Source: Pararge aegeria
Lineage: Eukaryota; Arthropoda; Insecta; Lepidoptera; Nymphalidae
Direction of reading: 5' to 3'
Assembly: GCF_905163445.1 (NCBI RefSeq)
Contig: NC_053181.1
Coordinates: forward strand, 1,116,001-1,180,000
Length of the DNA: 64,000 nucleotides
Part shown: piece by piece, positions 51,090 through 63,590 of the stretch
How positions within the stretch are numbered: position 1 is the first letter of the stretch
How the letters are laid out: each line of letters starts with the position of its first letter
Made by a program: the position numbers and the translations under genes
The notes under the pieces: model-generated
The model's database searches: none
Told to the model about the DNA's origin: nothing
Seen by the model: the letters and a program-made list of their open reading frames with translations, nothing else

Positions 51090-51350
51090 GGGTTTTTAAG
51101 AATCCCACAGGAACTTTTTATTTTTATCAAGATAAGTGCGGTAACTAAAACAATTTTTTTTTAATCCGGGAAGTAACTTTGACCGGCAGCTTTTCTGGGA
51201 TAAATATTATCCTAAGTCCACTTCCGGATGCTAGTTACATTTATGACGAATTTCATCAAGATCGGAGCAGCGGTTGATTTAAACTTCACAAATTTATAAT
51301 ATTACTAACTGTTGCCCGCGACTTTCGTCCTGGGATGAAACGCAGTCTAT
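51090..51350 (+). repeat. Repeat P fragments
   Basis: 'gacttcgtt..'-type and 'taatattactaactgttgcc' phrases; no gene. Confidence 0.45.
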
Positions 51351-51457
51351 GTAACCCTTCATACTTTAACATTTTTACAACAACAAACATATTTTAACAT
51401 TTATAGTTACGAATTTAGGATTACTATGGAGGTTTCTGATCATAGTTTATGATTATA

Positions 51458-51675
51458 CAGTGCGGCTTGGTGGACTCCTCACATCCTTGAGAACATTATG
51501 GAGAACTCACAGGCACGCAGATTTCCTCACGATTTTTTCCTTCACCGTTGAAGCAAGTGATATTTTAATTGCTTTAAACGCACAAAACTTAGAAAAGTTA
51601 GAGGTGCGTACATACGAACTCGGCCGGGCCCCCCCAAAGTGAAGTTGAATTCCTACCCACTAGGTTAGCACTGCT
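51458..51675 (-). repeat. SINE B, - copy
   Basis: Body and head with a poly-C variation ('cggccgggcccccccaaagt'); box A 'acccactaggttagcactgc'. Confidence 0.82.
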
Positions 51676-51839
51676 TCCGACTACGCAATAATCGCGTTAG
51701 CAATAAGAGCTGTTTAATACCTATTGTTTAACATTGCTTCATTTTGTTGACATTATAATGAAATTTTGGAAACAAAAATCGTAAAATAGGTATACAAGCA
51801 CAGTTCAAAACAACAACAACAAATTTAGGTCTAAAACAG

Positions 51840-52013
51840 AGCGAGAAATCGCCGCCGCGTTCTCAGCGTGTCAGTATGAAACTTGCGCCATTGAGACGTG
51901 CGCGCACCTGTCCGCTTCACGCGTATTTCGCATTAGTTTTTATTGTTGCCGATAAATCGCATGCGTCGATATTAATCACTTCTGGGATATTAACGTTCGC
52001 TTTTTAGCATAAG
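51840..52013 (+). promoter_or_regulatory. Candidate promoter and noncoding first exon
   Basis: A unique, CpG-rich block holds an arthropod initiator TCAGT (51871-51875), a downstream AGACGTG (51894-51900) that matches the DPE consensus but sits about six bases too close, and a good donor AAG|GTATGT at 52014. A 43-codon ORF (51876-52007) starts one base after the initiator and ends before the donor. A second GC-rich block is at 52295-52380. No downstream exon is visible in the window. Confidence 0.4.
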
Positions 52014-52934
52014 GTATGTATTTTTTTAATTGTTGTAATTTTATTTTGTGTTTAGAATGAGGAAATATAATCTCGTTTGAATTTTGTTATTATTTTAAAA
52101 TAATAATGCTATAAGGTGTCCAGCTGGTATGCGTAATCAAAAAAAAAATATACCCCAACTTATTGTTGAAGTTAATATATTATTGTAGTAGTATTTAGCT
52201 TCTGCTACTACTATACTTTAAAATACATACGTAATTGTTATTGCTTATTTTTCTTCATTTTAACGGTCTTAACAGTAGGTCGTGTTTAGTCTCCGGACTT
52301 TTCAGGCACGAAACCTCTACGGCGCGGCGCGTGTCTGTGTTACGGTGGCCCCTTTTTCTGAACGAACGTCACTGGCGCATTATAACATTATTAGTCATTA
52401 AAAAAGTTTAAAACGGGGAGTACACGATCATGTATCAATTAATCAGTAAAAATAGTATTTCAAAAGAAATCGAATTAAATATTTTCAGAAAGCAAAGTTT
52501 CTCAATCAGATGTGAATGTTTCTCTCATGCTGTGACGATGTTAATCCATATTTCGATATTTTTCTTTAATTTTAATGTCATTAATTATTTTGATTTTAGC
52601 TTAAAACTTGAAATGGGTTAATAACTATAATATTTATTAAATCATAAATTAAACCATTAAGTTTGTCTATGTGCCTATATTATCGGCCTACTTTTAATTC
52701 GCAAACGAAACGAAACAAAATTAAGAAAATATGAGTGAATAGGCTGTATGCTCAATAATCTAAAACAGAGCATGGTACAAATGAAAAAACAACATTATAA
52801 AACCAAATAGTAAAGTATGAGACGAGACTATTGGCTGTTATAACTTCTCTTTTTGTATATTTTACCACCCGTGGTATAGAAATGGGACGTTTTCCAAGTT
52901 TAGATAAAAAACGCCAATTTTTTTAACCGTAAGT

Positions 52935-53250
52935 AATCATCATCATATAAACTCATTACCGGCCTGCTACGTAGCACGCGTCTTTTCTCATAATGAGAAG
53001 GGGTTAAGTCCGTTGTCCACCATGCTGGCCTTGTGCGGATTAGTGGACTTCACATACCTTTAAGAACATTATGGAGAACTCCTGAGAGTTCTCCATAAAT
53101 GCAAATGCAAATTCCTCACGACGTTTTCATTCACCGTTGAAGCAAGTGATATTTGAATTGCTTAAAAACACACATAAATTAGAAAAGTTAAAGGTGCGAG
53201 CCGGGATTCGAACTCGGCCCCCAGAAAGTTAAGTCGAAGTCCGGTAGAGA
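52935..53250 (-). repeat. SINE B, - copy with a local palindrome
   Basis: The reverse body and head ('cgggattcgaactcggcccc'). 'gagaactcctgagagttctc' is a short internal inverted duplication. Confidence 0.8.
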
Positions 53251-53934
53251 ACGAAAATATCATAAGAATTACGTTGTCAGTGCAATTTTAAAGTCACCAC
53301 TGGCGCTTTTTTTAAACTCCAACTTTTAACCTATGCGTAAAAAGAATAAGGTATTAGGTATACTAGTATTATGACATATCGAAGTTACAGTAGTTTTACA
53401 TATAATGTTTTAATATTATGCGCGTTTACCTGAAATTATAAAGAAAAGCTGTCAATTCTTTTTTTTTTCCACATTATGTGTGTTATTGAAATTTTTGTAT
53501 CTGGTCATCCGGGTGCTATCGTTCCGGACTTTTTGTAAACTCATTAAAATTATAAGGTCCTCCTTATCCGCTATGGTAAACAATAACATTTCATTTCCTC
53601 TTCTTGATGTTGTTCAATAATCCTACCCTGGTCTCCAATCAGAAGGAAAATTAATCTAGCACTCTACACCTTGCTTATCACATAGAAAGGATTTTTGCTA
53701 TGTCAAATAGATATTTAGGTATTTGTGTCAGCTGGTAACCGATGCTTATTTATGCACGAGGAAAAAGCGCGTGATTACGCCATAAAGTTATAAAATTATT
53801 ATATTAGATACTGACTACTGTTTCTGAATGTAAATTACTACGTGATGGTGACATTCAATGTTTGTTTACATCGCGCATTTATAATAAATACTTAGCTGCT
53901 CTGACGACTACGAGGATGTTTTTACACAAAATAC

Positions 53935-54385
53935 ACAAGCTGTTGCTCGCGACTTCGTTCGCGTTTTGTTTTTAAAGTATCCCGTAGGAACCGTTTATTT
54001 GGAAGATGTTAGGCATTTCAACAAGTTCGACAAGGAAAATCGGATATAGTTTTTGAAAAGGACTTTTTCAAAATGTATATCTAAAATAAACTGTTTTTTA
54101 CAGTGTAGTAGAATTAAATATTCGACTGGAATGCATTATAATTTATTTTACTACTATAAATATACCTAACATAATAGTTGTGGCAATTTATTTGAATAAT
54201 AATCGTAGCAATTTTCTTATCTTCAACTTTTTTGAAAATAAATTATAGCTGTTACTCGTACTTCGTGATAGTTTGGCTATCCTTTGGTAAATTGGTAAAG
54301 AAACGCCTAAAATCGTAGGCACTCTCGGAGACTATTCGGTACAAAACGACAAACAGAAAAAAATCTTTCCTCTAGTTATTAGTAG
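53935..54385 (+). repeat. Repeat P, degraded copy
   Basis: 'agctgttgctcgcgacttcg' at the start, 'acaaaaaatctttcctct' phrases at the end. Confidence 0.45.
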
Positions 54386-54589
54386 GTATACATATTATGG
54401 TGTTTGTTTATAATAACCATAGATCACATGCAATCTGTTTTCCTTATGTTTTTCTGATCCTAAAGTTAGGTAGGTTAGAATCCCATTACGATGTTGTTAT
54501 ATAGATTACGTCATACGTAATTTAATGTAAAAAATATGTCGTTTGTTTCTAAGTTAGCTTGCTATTATTATTGTTATTATTATTATTAT

Positions 54590-54745
54590 TTATTTAACTC
54601 TTTATTTGTAAAACACTATTTATTTAAATTAGGAATTGAGGTAAGCAAAATAAATGAAGATAAGAAATACAAAGATGGAAGTAGAATGCAAAAGGCGACC
54701 AAATGAATCTCTCGGTTAGGAGAGATCTCTCTATCTACTAGCGAT
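54590..54745 (-). repeat. LINE tail
   Basis: 'ttaactctttatttgtaaaa' onwards, related to 15640-15740. Confidence 0.55.
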
Positions 54746-54904
54746 TTCTATATATCCCGATCTATTAGCTTCCCTCTAGCATTTTTGACGCGCTATAAAC
54801 ATAATAGCTGCGGAGCCTAACGTCAGAGCCTCGACTTACCTAAAGGGCTCGTCTTGTCTTCGGAATCTTTTCGGAGTTAGGCTAATCATTTTATATCGTC
54901 ATGA

Positions 54905-55375
54905 TCATCTTCATCATATCAACCCATCACCGGCCCACTACAGCGCGGCTCTCCCTACTCCCTACCTACAATGAGAACGGGTTAAGACCGTAGTCCAATA
55001 CGCTGGCCCCGTGCGGATCACTTGCTTCAATGGTAAAGGAAAACATCGTGAGGAAACCTGCATGCCTGAGAGTTCTACATAATGTTCTCAAAGGTGTAGT
55101 GAGTTGTGAGTTCTACATAATGTTCTCATCATTGTAAGAGTTATAAAAAACCTACCCTTAAGTATTTATAACTCGGTCTGGAGATTTTCTTAATTTTATA
55201 TCATCTGCATACCCTGTGCATACCCTGTGCATACCCTCTATGGACGCCACTGATTGTTGGACTCCACACGCCTTTGAGAACATTATGTAGAACTCTCAGG
55301 CATGCAGGTTTCCTCACGATGTTTTCCTTTACCATTGAAGCAAGTGATATTTTAATTACTTTAAACGCATATCAG
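54905..55375. repeat. SINE B composite with internal hAT MITE remnant
   Basis: 54905-55020 is a SINE B 3' half (-). 55022-55130 is a + body with a short duplication. 55133-55252 is a hAT MITE remnant ending CGCCACTG. 55253-55372 is a SINE B body (-). The MITE/SINE junction (ATTGTTGG) is the reverse complement of the junction at 56371-56378. Confidence 0.7.
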
Positions 55376-55674
55376 CAGTCAGGTGGGTCATATGCATGGT
55401 CTACCAAAAAAACGAAATGGGCCCCAAATCTATTTTACTCTGACATTACAAGAATTTCAGTCCCAAATAAGGAGTGTAAGAATCTTAGGTATACAAACTA
55501 CAGGTAGGTACTTGCAAATATTTTGAGGTACGGAACCCAAATAATGCAGAATAACTCATGAGTAGGTAAAAAATTGGTTACTTAAATCATATAATTACTA
55601 TCTCGAGGAAACATCGGCTTCCGCGGGCCGCCGAGCGAAGCCGACTGTGAAATTATACTAAGCAATGTATTAGA

Positions 55675-55915
55675 ATCTATCAGTCAGTAAGTAACATCTT
55701 TATATAAAGTAGTGAAAAAATGGCACTATTTTGTGACTGCCTTCTTGGACCGATTTTCAGCAAACATAGCTAAAAGCACCCCCAATTAATTAACCTTTAA
55801 TTTTTATTTTATTAAAATCGGTTAATCCGTTCCGCCATGACGCCACATACAAACACACACACATACACGTCAAACTTATAACATACCGTCGTTTTGGCGT
55901 TGGGGGTGAAAAACG
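55675..55915 (+). repeat. Unclassified dispersed repeat
   Basis: 'aaaatggcactattttgtga', 'attttattaaaatcggttaa' and a 'gttgggggtgaaaa' end are typical of lepidopteran non-autonomous elements. No ORF. Confidence 0.4.
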
Positions 55916-56165
55916 TCTATACTTAATCGTTTTATTAAACTACCATGTTATGGTGCAACGGAATGTGAAGTAAATACTCGGGCTAATTCGCTTAAAAACA
56001 CTAATTAGCGATACGCCGGTGTTTTGTGGAGGCTTTATACGACCGTCGGATCAATCTTTATTGCCCGTGACGCTGTAGCAAGCCGGAACTGACGATAGCT
56101 GTCGTTGTCAGTGAAAAACATCATGAGTTGTGTTCGTTTTACAAGCATTTTGTATATGTTTAAAA

Positions 56166-56600
56166 GCTGAAGCTGTGATAGCCCAGTGGCTAGGAGTTTG
56201 ACTTCAATTTCGGGAGCAGAGTTCATATCCCAGCATACAACTAAAACTTATCTATGTTATGTGCGTTTAAAGTAATTCAAATATCACTTGCTTCAACGGT
56301 GAAGGTAATCATCGCGAGGAAACCTGCATGCCTGAGAGTCCATCATAATGTTCTCAAAGGTGTGTGGAGTCCAACAATCAGTGGTGACCATAGAGGGTAT
56401 GCACAGGGTATGCAGATGATATAAAATTAAGAAAATCTCCAGACCTATCCTTAAGTTTTTTATAACGTACTTGAGATTTTATTCATTTTATATCATCTGC
56501 ATACCCTGTGCGTACTCCCCATGCACGACACTGCCAACAATCTGCACTGGGCCAGTGTGGAGGACTACGGGTATAGCCGGTAATGGGTTGTAATTATAAT
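56166..56600 (+). repeat. SINE B, full copy interrupted by a hAT MITE
   Basis: Head with box A 'gtgatagcccagtggctagg' and box B 'gagttcatatcccagcat'. The body runs to 56378, is cut by the MITE, and resumes at 56542 to 'ccggtaatgggttgtaatta'. Confidence 0.85.
56379..56533. mobile_element. hAT-type MITE inside SINE B, with 8-bp target duplication
   Basis: 155 bp with ends CAGTGGTGAC and CACGACACTG, and inner inverted repeats ('gggtatgcagatgatataaa' and its complement). CCAACAAT flanks it at 56371-56378 and 56534-56541. Confidence 0.9.
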
Positions 56601-56769
56601 GATGGGGATAAAAGCTAAAGGCCACTATCTCACTTCATTAAAAACCAGATTTCAAAAATACTTTTTTTTTTTCTTTTTTATTCCACTTTTAATGACTGGT
56701 AACTGATAATGCAGTCTAACATGGTAGCAACCTTCACAACACTCGGCGGCACGATTTGACCGTAGGTTG

Positions 56770-57312
56770 GTAACCAGACAAGCCAAAGCGTCCAACCAGA
56801 AAAAACAAAACTTATAAATTCCCAATTTGCCCCTGCCTGGAATTGAAACCGGGGCATTCTATTTTAACCGAATGACTAATGTTTTTTACAACTTAAAAAA
56901 CCTTGACATTGACATTTTTCACGACACTTTATTTAGCTTTAAGGCGAAATTATACTTAGAGTAATATTTTTGAAATTGATTTTTTTTTATAATTTATATC
57001 ATTATTTTCATTTGCTTAATATTAATTTTATGAATTTTACAATGCATATAAAAATTTTCGGAACCGAGAGGATTTGAACCTGCGACTTTCTGCCAAAACA
57101 CACTGTTTGACATGCTTGTTTCAAACGTGTCTCATTGTAAAATAGACCTTTGAAAAAGTAGATCGATACTGCAACGTTTCCTACTAGATGACGCTACAGT
57201 CGCTATAAGACTGATGTGAAAGGCATATACTAATTTCGGCATCGTCGCGACGGTAGGAGAGCCGTAGTTTAATTGGAGAAAGCGCTCAGGCCACGATTGT
57301 CAGAGAGTAAAA
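56770..57312. repeat. SINE C fragment (-) and SINE H copies (- and +)
   Basis: 56770-56870 is a - family C head ('tggaattgaaaccggggcat'). 57062-57100 has a - strand tRNA-like box B ('aggatttgaacctgcgactt'). 57144-57312 is a + family H copy with the same 5' block as 45612. Between them lies unique sequence. Confidence 0.6.
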
Positions 57313-57784
57313 ACACTAATAAAAAATCGTATATAAATTCTTTTATTCTTACTATTTTTGCTTTTAACTTAATACAGTGTATCGTCGGTAGAAAATAAAT
57401 AAACAAAGACCTCTGCGCCATTGAAGTGGACCAACCTCACAATACTATTATTAATTTTATTAGCTGATAATCGGTATGATCACGTAATCAGCGATCATAA
57501 TCAACGTTAATTATTATCGGCAACAGATTGACACGCACTGTTGTCACGTTCAACAAACACTTGTTTTAATGATCCTCTTTGGTGTGACACTCGGAGTGTT
57601 GTGTACGGCCTCTGTGGTGACCTCATCACACGAACCTCATCAAAATATGTCAAGTCTTTGGTTCAGCATGCTGTGTTTTACGAGTATGGATAACCGATAA
57701 AGTAGTACCGTCACGAGATTTAGCGCTACGCTGCGATGCCAAGTAAAAACCGATTAGCAGTACAGGTGAGGATAAACTACCCAT

Positions 57785-58166
57785 TGACATCTTGGAGATG
57801 TCTCTTAAAAAGTTCAAAGTTTGTATTCAACGTAAGCTTATAGAAAAGTCCTATTATAGTATAAAGGACTACGTAATCGATAAAAAAGCTTGGGTGTGAA
57901 TGATTGCTCTAACCAGGTTGCTCTTCTAATAATTTTAAATGACAATGTGAGATGGTGATACAAAAAACAGCCGGCTAAGTTTGTTGTGGGCTTCTTCTTA
58001 GACCAGGATCCCTTTGTTTGGATCCCTCGTAGCTTTAGGTTTAAGTTTACGAATATGGTTATCGCCATCATCTCAATTCCGTGTAATTCTCATGTAATGT
58101 ACGCATCAAAAGTGCCACCTATGGCCCTATTTGAATAAAGATATTTTTAACTTTGACTTTGACATT
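57785..58166 (+). repeat. LINE E 3' end with intact ORF2 terminus
   Basis: It encodes LKKFKVCIQRKLIEKSYYSI, then KDYVIDKKAWV and TGA, followed by the UTR to 'aactttgactttgacat'. It is truncated at its 5' end, with no polymerase domain. Confidence 0.85.
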
Positions 58167-58984
58167 GGTATAGCAGAACTTATATACCATACCATCCATC
58201 TTAGACTGCATCTTCTCTCACCACCAGGCGAGAATCCGTTCAAGTGATTCGTAATTTTCGGAATTCCATAAAGTGACGCCTGCTTCTATCCAATACCAGT
58301 AAGTAAGTAAAAAATTACTGGTGCCGATTTGATCGGATATTCTCCTCTTCGATACCACCTTTTCAAACTTGAAAAGGATTTTTTGTGCCGCTTTTCATCG
58401 CAGTAGTCGTCATGCTGCGCTCCACCTATTCTTTTATGAACTGTCGTCAATGACCTTGTGCTGCAAAGTGATGTCACCGTGACATCACTTATACAGCACC
58501 GTGATAATTACGTTAGTTACAGATTATTATCATCGTTGTGACTAGAGGGGGGCTAAGAGGGGGGGACTCCACCATCACCTCCACATCAGTTTCTCTTTTC
58601 CACTATTAATTATATACATTTAAACATTCATTTCTTTATCTTTTAGCGAGCAGAAAGCGTAACCGGATGTTTCCAAGCAACTTTGTATCATTTGAATTCG
58701 TGAATTGACATCATGTTTGTCTGTCTGTCTGTATCTTTGCCGCCATAAAAGTTTTTAAGAGAGTATTAACATTTTTAATATTATCATGCTTTAAATACCT
58801 AATACGTCTCTTATCTGTAGAGAGTAGCTTTTTCCCTCTTATTTTTCAGCTTGTATGTAGCGGTTTCAATTTTATCTTCATAACCAGTTGTTGCTATTAG
58901 ATCGATTTATGGATATTTCAAAAGTGGAACCCGTTGTCTCTTTCAGACTTTAAGTTATCCTACTAATATTATAAATGTAAAAGG

Positions 58985-59320
58985 GTGGATGTTTGTTACT
59001 CAATCACGCACAAACTTCTCAACGGATTTGGATGAAATTTGGCATGCATGTAGCCTTTGACATGGAAAAGAACATAGGCTACCTTTTATTCCAATTCTTT
59101 AAGTAGTTCTCGAGGGAAAATTGAAAATTGTTTACGAGCTAAGCCGCGGGCCGACAGCTTTGAAATTTTGTATGCATGTCACCAATGCTATGGAAAAGGA
59201 CTTTCTATACCAATCTATCAAATAGTTCCCGTGGCAGAATTTAAAAATTGTTAACAAGCCTAGCTTTAGACCCAATAATGTAGTCCTCGCAGACGTTGTC
59301 GTGGGCAGAAGCTATTATGT
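58985..59320 (+). repeat. Dispersed repeat P2
   Basis: 'ggatttggatgaaatttggc' through 'gtcgtgggcagaagctatta'; closely related to 46570-46875. Confidence 0.7.
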
Positions 59321-59781
59321 AATAATAATTACAAACTAACATTAATATTAACAACAAATATAAGCTATCTCACTGTTCACTTACAGGCATGGTAACCAAA
59401 ATGCTGGCACTATTACCCTGCTAAAACGTAGTCATTACAAATAACGGAGTATTTGCAATAATTTGAATAATTTTTAATTTTGTATTTGTCTCTTATATAA
59501 TATTAATCGTCCGAATACCGGCACTCTCTTGACCGCCATTAGTGTGGTATGAGGTAAACAAGAAATGGATAAAAATAGAAGCTTTCGTGTAATAGGTGTG
59601 AAGTTTTACATAATCACATTATTAAATAACTTTTTGTCGATTCTATCAAAAATGCTAATTCATGTTAATAACTTGCATCTTAGTTAATCTGTTTAAATGC
59701 CAAACATAACTTGTTGGTCTTAAAATCGTTCCTTAAAATTTTATTAGCAACGTATTGACTTTGAAGCAAAAAATGAAAGAA

Positions 59782-59945
59782 TGAATGAGTGAATGAATAT
59801 ACTTTTATTGCACACCACAAAAAAGTACCTACATAATAAAGAGGGTATAACAAAACAACGTATACAATTTGGCGGCCTTATCGCTTCATAGCGATTTCTT
59901 CCAGGCAACCAATGGCGAAGAAAACTAATACAGAAAATAGGTAGG
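59782..59945 (-). repeat. LINE tail ending in TTCA/TGAA repeats
   Basis: 'gtgaatgaatatacttttat' through 'ttcttccaggcaaccaatgg'. The clearest copy of this family. Confidence 0.85.
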
Positions 59946-60057
59946 TGCTTCATATATACATGCACCCATTAAACACACACATCTATTATGTTTTATAGAT
60001 TTATTATTTACAATATCAATGACACACGTACTCGTATGTTATCTGTGGCGCAACCTA

Positions 60058-60180
60058 GAAAGGTGAAAAGCTAAGCATTGTGCTGCATGCGCCAGTGGGA
60101 GCATACAGCGCTGATTTTCAGTTGGCACCTTGTACCAGGTGACACCACGGAAATGCGTAGCCATCTACTGACCACATTTT
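60058..60180 (+). repeat. Repeat L fragment
   Basis: 'gcatacagcgctgattttca' and 'caccacggaaatgcgtagcc', shared with 48690-48760. Confidence 0.6.
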
Positions 60181-60234
60181 AATATTTTAATTTAATAACA
60201 AACTAAGCAATAGTTATATAAGTAACAAAAAAAC

Positions 60235-60625
60235 AATCGAATTTTTTTTTTTAAAAAATCGCATGTCGTAGGTTAAATGCAAGGCAACATCCATTTGCGT
60301 GGGCTAGATGGAAGACAAGGTATTCATTCGGCAAATAACTTTTTATCTCGTGCGTGCAATACTTTGAACAGCAAATATTGTGAGAGGGACATTTTACACG
60401 TCAAAATTGGCACTTTTAGGAAATTTATCACGGCAAAATAAGTATTATGAACTTTAAAGTTCTTGTTTTTTTTTTTGTTTTAATTTAATTTTGTTGTATA
60501 ATTTTCGCTTGGTAGGTACTTATTCCTAAGCAATTGTGGTTAATGTTATCGTTTATGTATAACCAAGTTGTGGAAACATCATTGGTTTATGTGATATATA
60601 AATTTTGTTTCCCTTGAATAAAAAA
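60235..60625 (-). repeat. LINE 3' end, inverted partner of 1725-2160
   Basis: 'gtaggttaaatgcaaggcaa' and 'aggtacttattcctaagcaa' are reverse complements of 2100-2140 and 1985-2010. Confidence 0.65.
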
Positions 60626-60659
60626 TTAAATTAATTAATTAAACATTAGATACGTGGGT

Positions 60660-60905
60660 CTATCACCACTCAGAACGTTAGTGACAGACGTGAGACGTGC
60701 GCGGTGCGTGTAAAATACTTTTATTGTTTGATTGTATAACATTTTTTGGATTTTTTTTGGAAATAACACTTTCATAAAGATAAATTATTGAGGACGCCTT
60801 TAGATTTCCGAGCCACAGGGCTGACATCCTAACTACGGTCTGGTCTCTATTTGTTCTAAGTCCCCTTCGGGGCAAAAGTCCGACAAATCGCCTCTCCATC
60901 GCGAC
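60660..60905 (-). other. Unassigned segment, possible transposon coding remnant
   Basis: The - strand frame reads RRFVGLLPRRGLRTNRDQTV and VRMSALWLGNLKA. No family recognised and no gene structure. Confidence 0.2.
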
Positions 60906-61349
60906 CTGTATATAACATGAGCCTGATACTCAAACCTTATTGATAGGTAGGTATAGGATACACCTGTGAATTTTTATCCTGATTTTACCACCTGGTCAAT
61001 CAAGCTTACCACTAAACCAACGAGGCAGTTTGCCTTAAAGATTTAGGAATATACACGGCTGCTGTAGTAGTTATTTTTCGCGGTTCACCCTGCTTGACCG
61101 GCCTTGATCTGATGTCATGTTTTTAAATAGACACCCTGTTTACTATAAACATAGAGAATAACATAATCGTTATGATTAGAGTCTCCAAAATCAGGTTTTC
61201 TTTTCAATATGATGTTTCTTGTATTGTTATTTCATATCGCCAAATGTAAACCTATTAATCGGTAAAATGCTTATATTAATTTCGGAGTTGAGGGAATGTG
61301 AACCGAAGCTTAGTTACCGCTGCCCACTGCTCTATTATTTGTATTATTA

Positions 61350-61500
61350 GAAGAAGAAGTAACACTTTATTGCACGTATAACACACAGGAAAAGAAACAG
61401 TAAGGAGTATACAGTAAACAATGTAGACGTGCAAAGGCGGCCTTATTGCTGCAAGCAATCTCTTACAGGCAAACTTTGTAGAAAGGACTTACAGCAAGAG
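61350..61500 (-). repeat. LINE tail
   Basis: 'taacactttattgcacgtat' and 'ggcggccttattgctgcaag'. Confidence 0.75.
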
Positions 61501-61674
61501 AACGGGATAGTGCCAAGAGTGTTGTCATATATACATAAATAATTATGTGTATTTAATAAAGTTAAGATGACGCTTTGTCGATGTTATGTGCACTTTTAAT
61601 TGACGTGCACATCAGTCCGTACTATTGTGTGTGTGCTATGTTTAAAAACGTGTAATACGCATGTTGTTAGTGCT

Positions 61675-61930
61675 CTTAATAAAAAATATATAAACTTTGA
61701 CAATACACACATCGCCATCTAGCCCCAAAGTAAGCGTAGCTTGTGTTATGAGTACTAAGATAGCTGATGAATATTTTTATGAATATAATACACATAAGTA
61801 CTTATATTAATAAATACATCCCTACTAATTATAATATTGTAAATGTGAATGTAAGTTTGTTTGTTACGCAAAAGCTACTGAACCGATCATCACGAAACTT
61901 TGTAACGTAACTTGTAAATGTAACATACTC
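61675..61930 (-). repeat. SINE A tail (-) and repeat P start
   Basis: 61680-61815 is a SINE A tail ('cgccatctagccccaaagta'). 61816-61925 is a repeat P start ('taattataatattgtaaatg'). Confidence 0.7.
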
Positions 61931-61936
61931 CTGAAG

Positions 61937-62079
61937 CAGTGGCGTGCACAGGGTTTTTGACCAGGGTATGCATAAAGAAGGAAGGTGCCATAAAATGGAA
62001 GAATCCTTCGCATTTATGTGTCATAAAAACATTTTAGGGTATGCAATGCTTTTGCGCTTGTATGAAGTGCACGCCACTG
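61937..62079. mobile_element. hAT-type MITE with 8-bp target duplication
   Basis: 143 bp, ends CAGTGGCGTGCA and TGCACGCCACTG. Flanked by TCCTGAAG at 61929-61936 and 62080-62087. Same family as 29240-29383 in reverse orientation, and it lies inside a repeat P copy. Confidence 0.92.
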
Positions 62080-62164
62080 TCCTGAAGGTATTAGAAGTAA
62101 TATAGGATGCTTAGTTTTTTATCACGAAATTAAGCTCAGTTCTCTTGGGAGAGAGGACGAAAGT

Positions 62165-62424
62165 GCGAATCCCAGCACTTCTAAATTTTCTAAGTTATGT
62201 GCGTTTTAAGCAATTAAAATATCACTTGCTTCAACTGTAAATAAAAACATCGTGGAAACCTGCATACCTGAGAGTTCTCCATTATGTTCTCAATGGTGTG
62301 TAAACTCCACCAATCCGCACTGGGCCAGCATTGTGGACTGCGGCTTTAACCCTTCCACATTGTGGGAGGAGACCCGTGCCCAGTAGTGGGTATTGACAGT
62401 GGGATTGATATGATAATGATGAAT
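62165..62424 (+). repeat. SINE B, + copy with decayed head
   Basis: Box B-like 'gtgcgaatcccagcactt', then the full body to 'gggattgatatgataatgat'. Confidence 0.82.
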
Positions 62425-62682
62425 ATGCAAAGTTTGTATTAAACGTAAGTTTATAGAAAAGTCCTACTATAGTATAAAGGACTACGTAATGGATAAAAAA
62501 GATTGGGTGTGAATTATTGCTCTAACCAGTAATTTTCTCTTTAACTCTTCTAATAATTTTGAATGTCAATATGAGATGGTTATCGCCATCATCTCACTAC
62601 CGTGTAATTCTCATGTAATGTACGCATTACAAGTGCCACCTATGGGCCTACTTGTATAAAGATATTTTTGACTTCATTTATT
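62425..62682 (+). repeat. LINE E 3' end
   Basis: KVCIKRKFIEKSYYSIKDYV followed by MDKKDWV and a stop, then the UTR. Close to 57785-58166. Confidence 0.82.
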
Positions 62683-62970
62683 TATAACATCTAAACATAA
62701 CCTCCCAGCAACCGCTAATGAAACCAGCATGGGTATCAACAAATTATGTGTACAATTAAATGTGTAACAGAACAGTCAATTACACGAGTACGTGCACTAA
62801 TGGGTTAACGCGATAACCACCTCGACAGTTAGCGTCGCACACTTGTTTCGCGATCTTGTTACCATCCCACAGTCACCTTATCTGAGATGTGATGCTCTAT
62901 GGATACCTCCACACGATAATCGTAATTTTAAGCAATGGACTTGCATTTCTGGATATAGGTACTTATGCCT

Positions 62971-63225
62971 TTTGACGGCCGATTGGCGCAGTGGGCAGCG
63001 AAACTGCTTTCCGAGTCCAAGGCCATGGGTTTGATTTGCACAACTGGAAAATGTTTGTGTGATGAACATGAACGATTTTCAGTGTTTGTCTGTATCTATA
63101 AGTATTTATGTACCTATTTTGTTCATACAAATATTCATCAGTCATCTTAGTACGCATAACACAAACTACTGTAAACAACTACTGTATTGTCGTAGTATAT
63201 TTACTTATTTATTTATTTGTATAGG
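62971..63225 (+). repeat. SINE family A, full-length + copy
   Basis: Box A 'gattggcgcagtgggcagcg', decayed box B 'atgggtttgatttgcacaac', full body, and 'tatttacttatttatttatt' tail. Confidence 0.88.
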
Positions 63226-63287
63226 GATTTCTACACTCCAAGGTCTGTTTTTTATTCCACTACAAGTTTGCCCAACAAGTTACAAGG

Positions 63288-63590
63288 AGTGATAGATAGG
63301 TTAGGACCTCGACTTCACTTGAGGAGGGCTGAGTTCAAAACCCTGCACGCACCCCTCTAACTTTCCTAAGTTATGCGTTTTTAAGCAATTTAAATATTAC
63401 TAGCTTCAACTTGTTGGAAAACATCGTGAGGAAACCTGCATGCCTGAGAGTTCTCCATAATGTTCTCAAAGGTGTGTGGAGTCCACCAATCCGCACTGCA
63501 CCAGCGTGGTGGACTACGGCCTTAACCCTACTCATTGTGGAAGGAGATCCGTGCCTTAAAATGAGCCGATAGTGGGTTGATGATTATGAA
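63288..63590 (+). repeat. SINE B, + copy
   Basis: Head 'gataggttaggacctcgact' with box B 'gagttcaaaaccctgcacgc'; body to 'agtgggttgatgattatgaa'. Confidence 0.88.
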
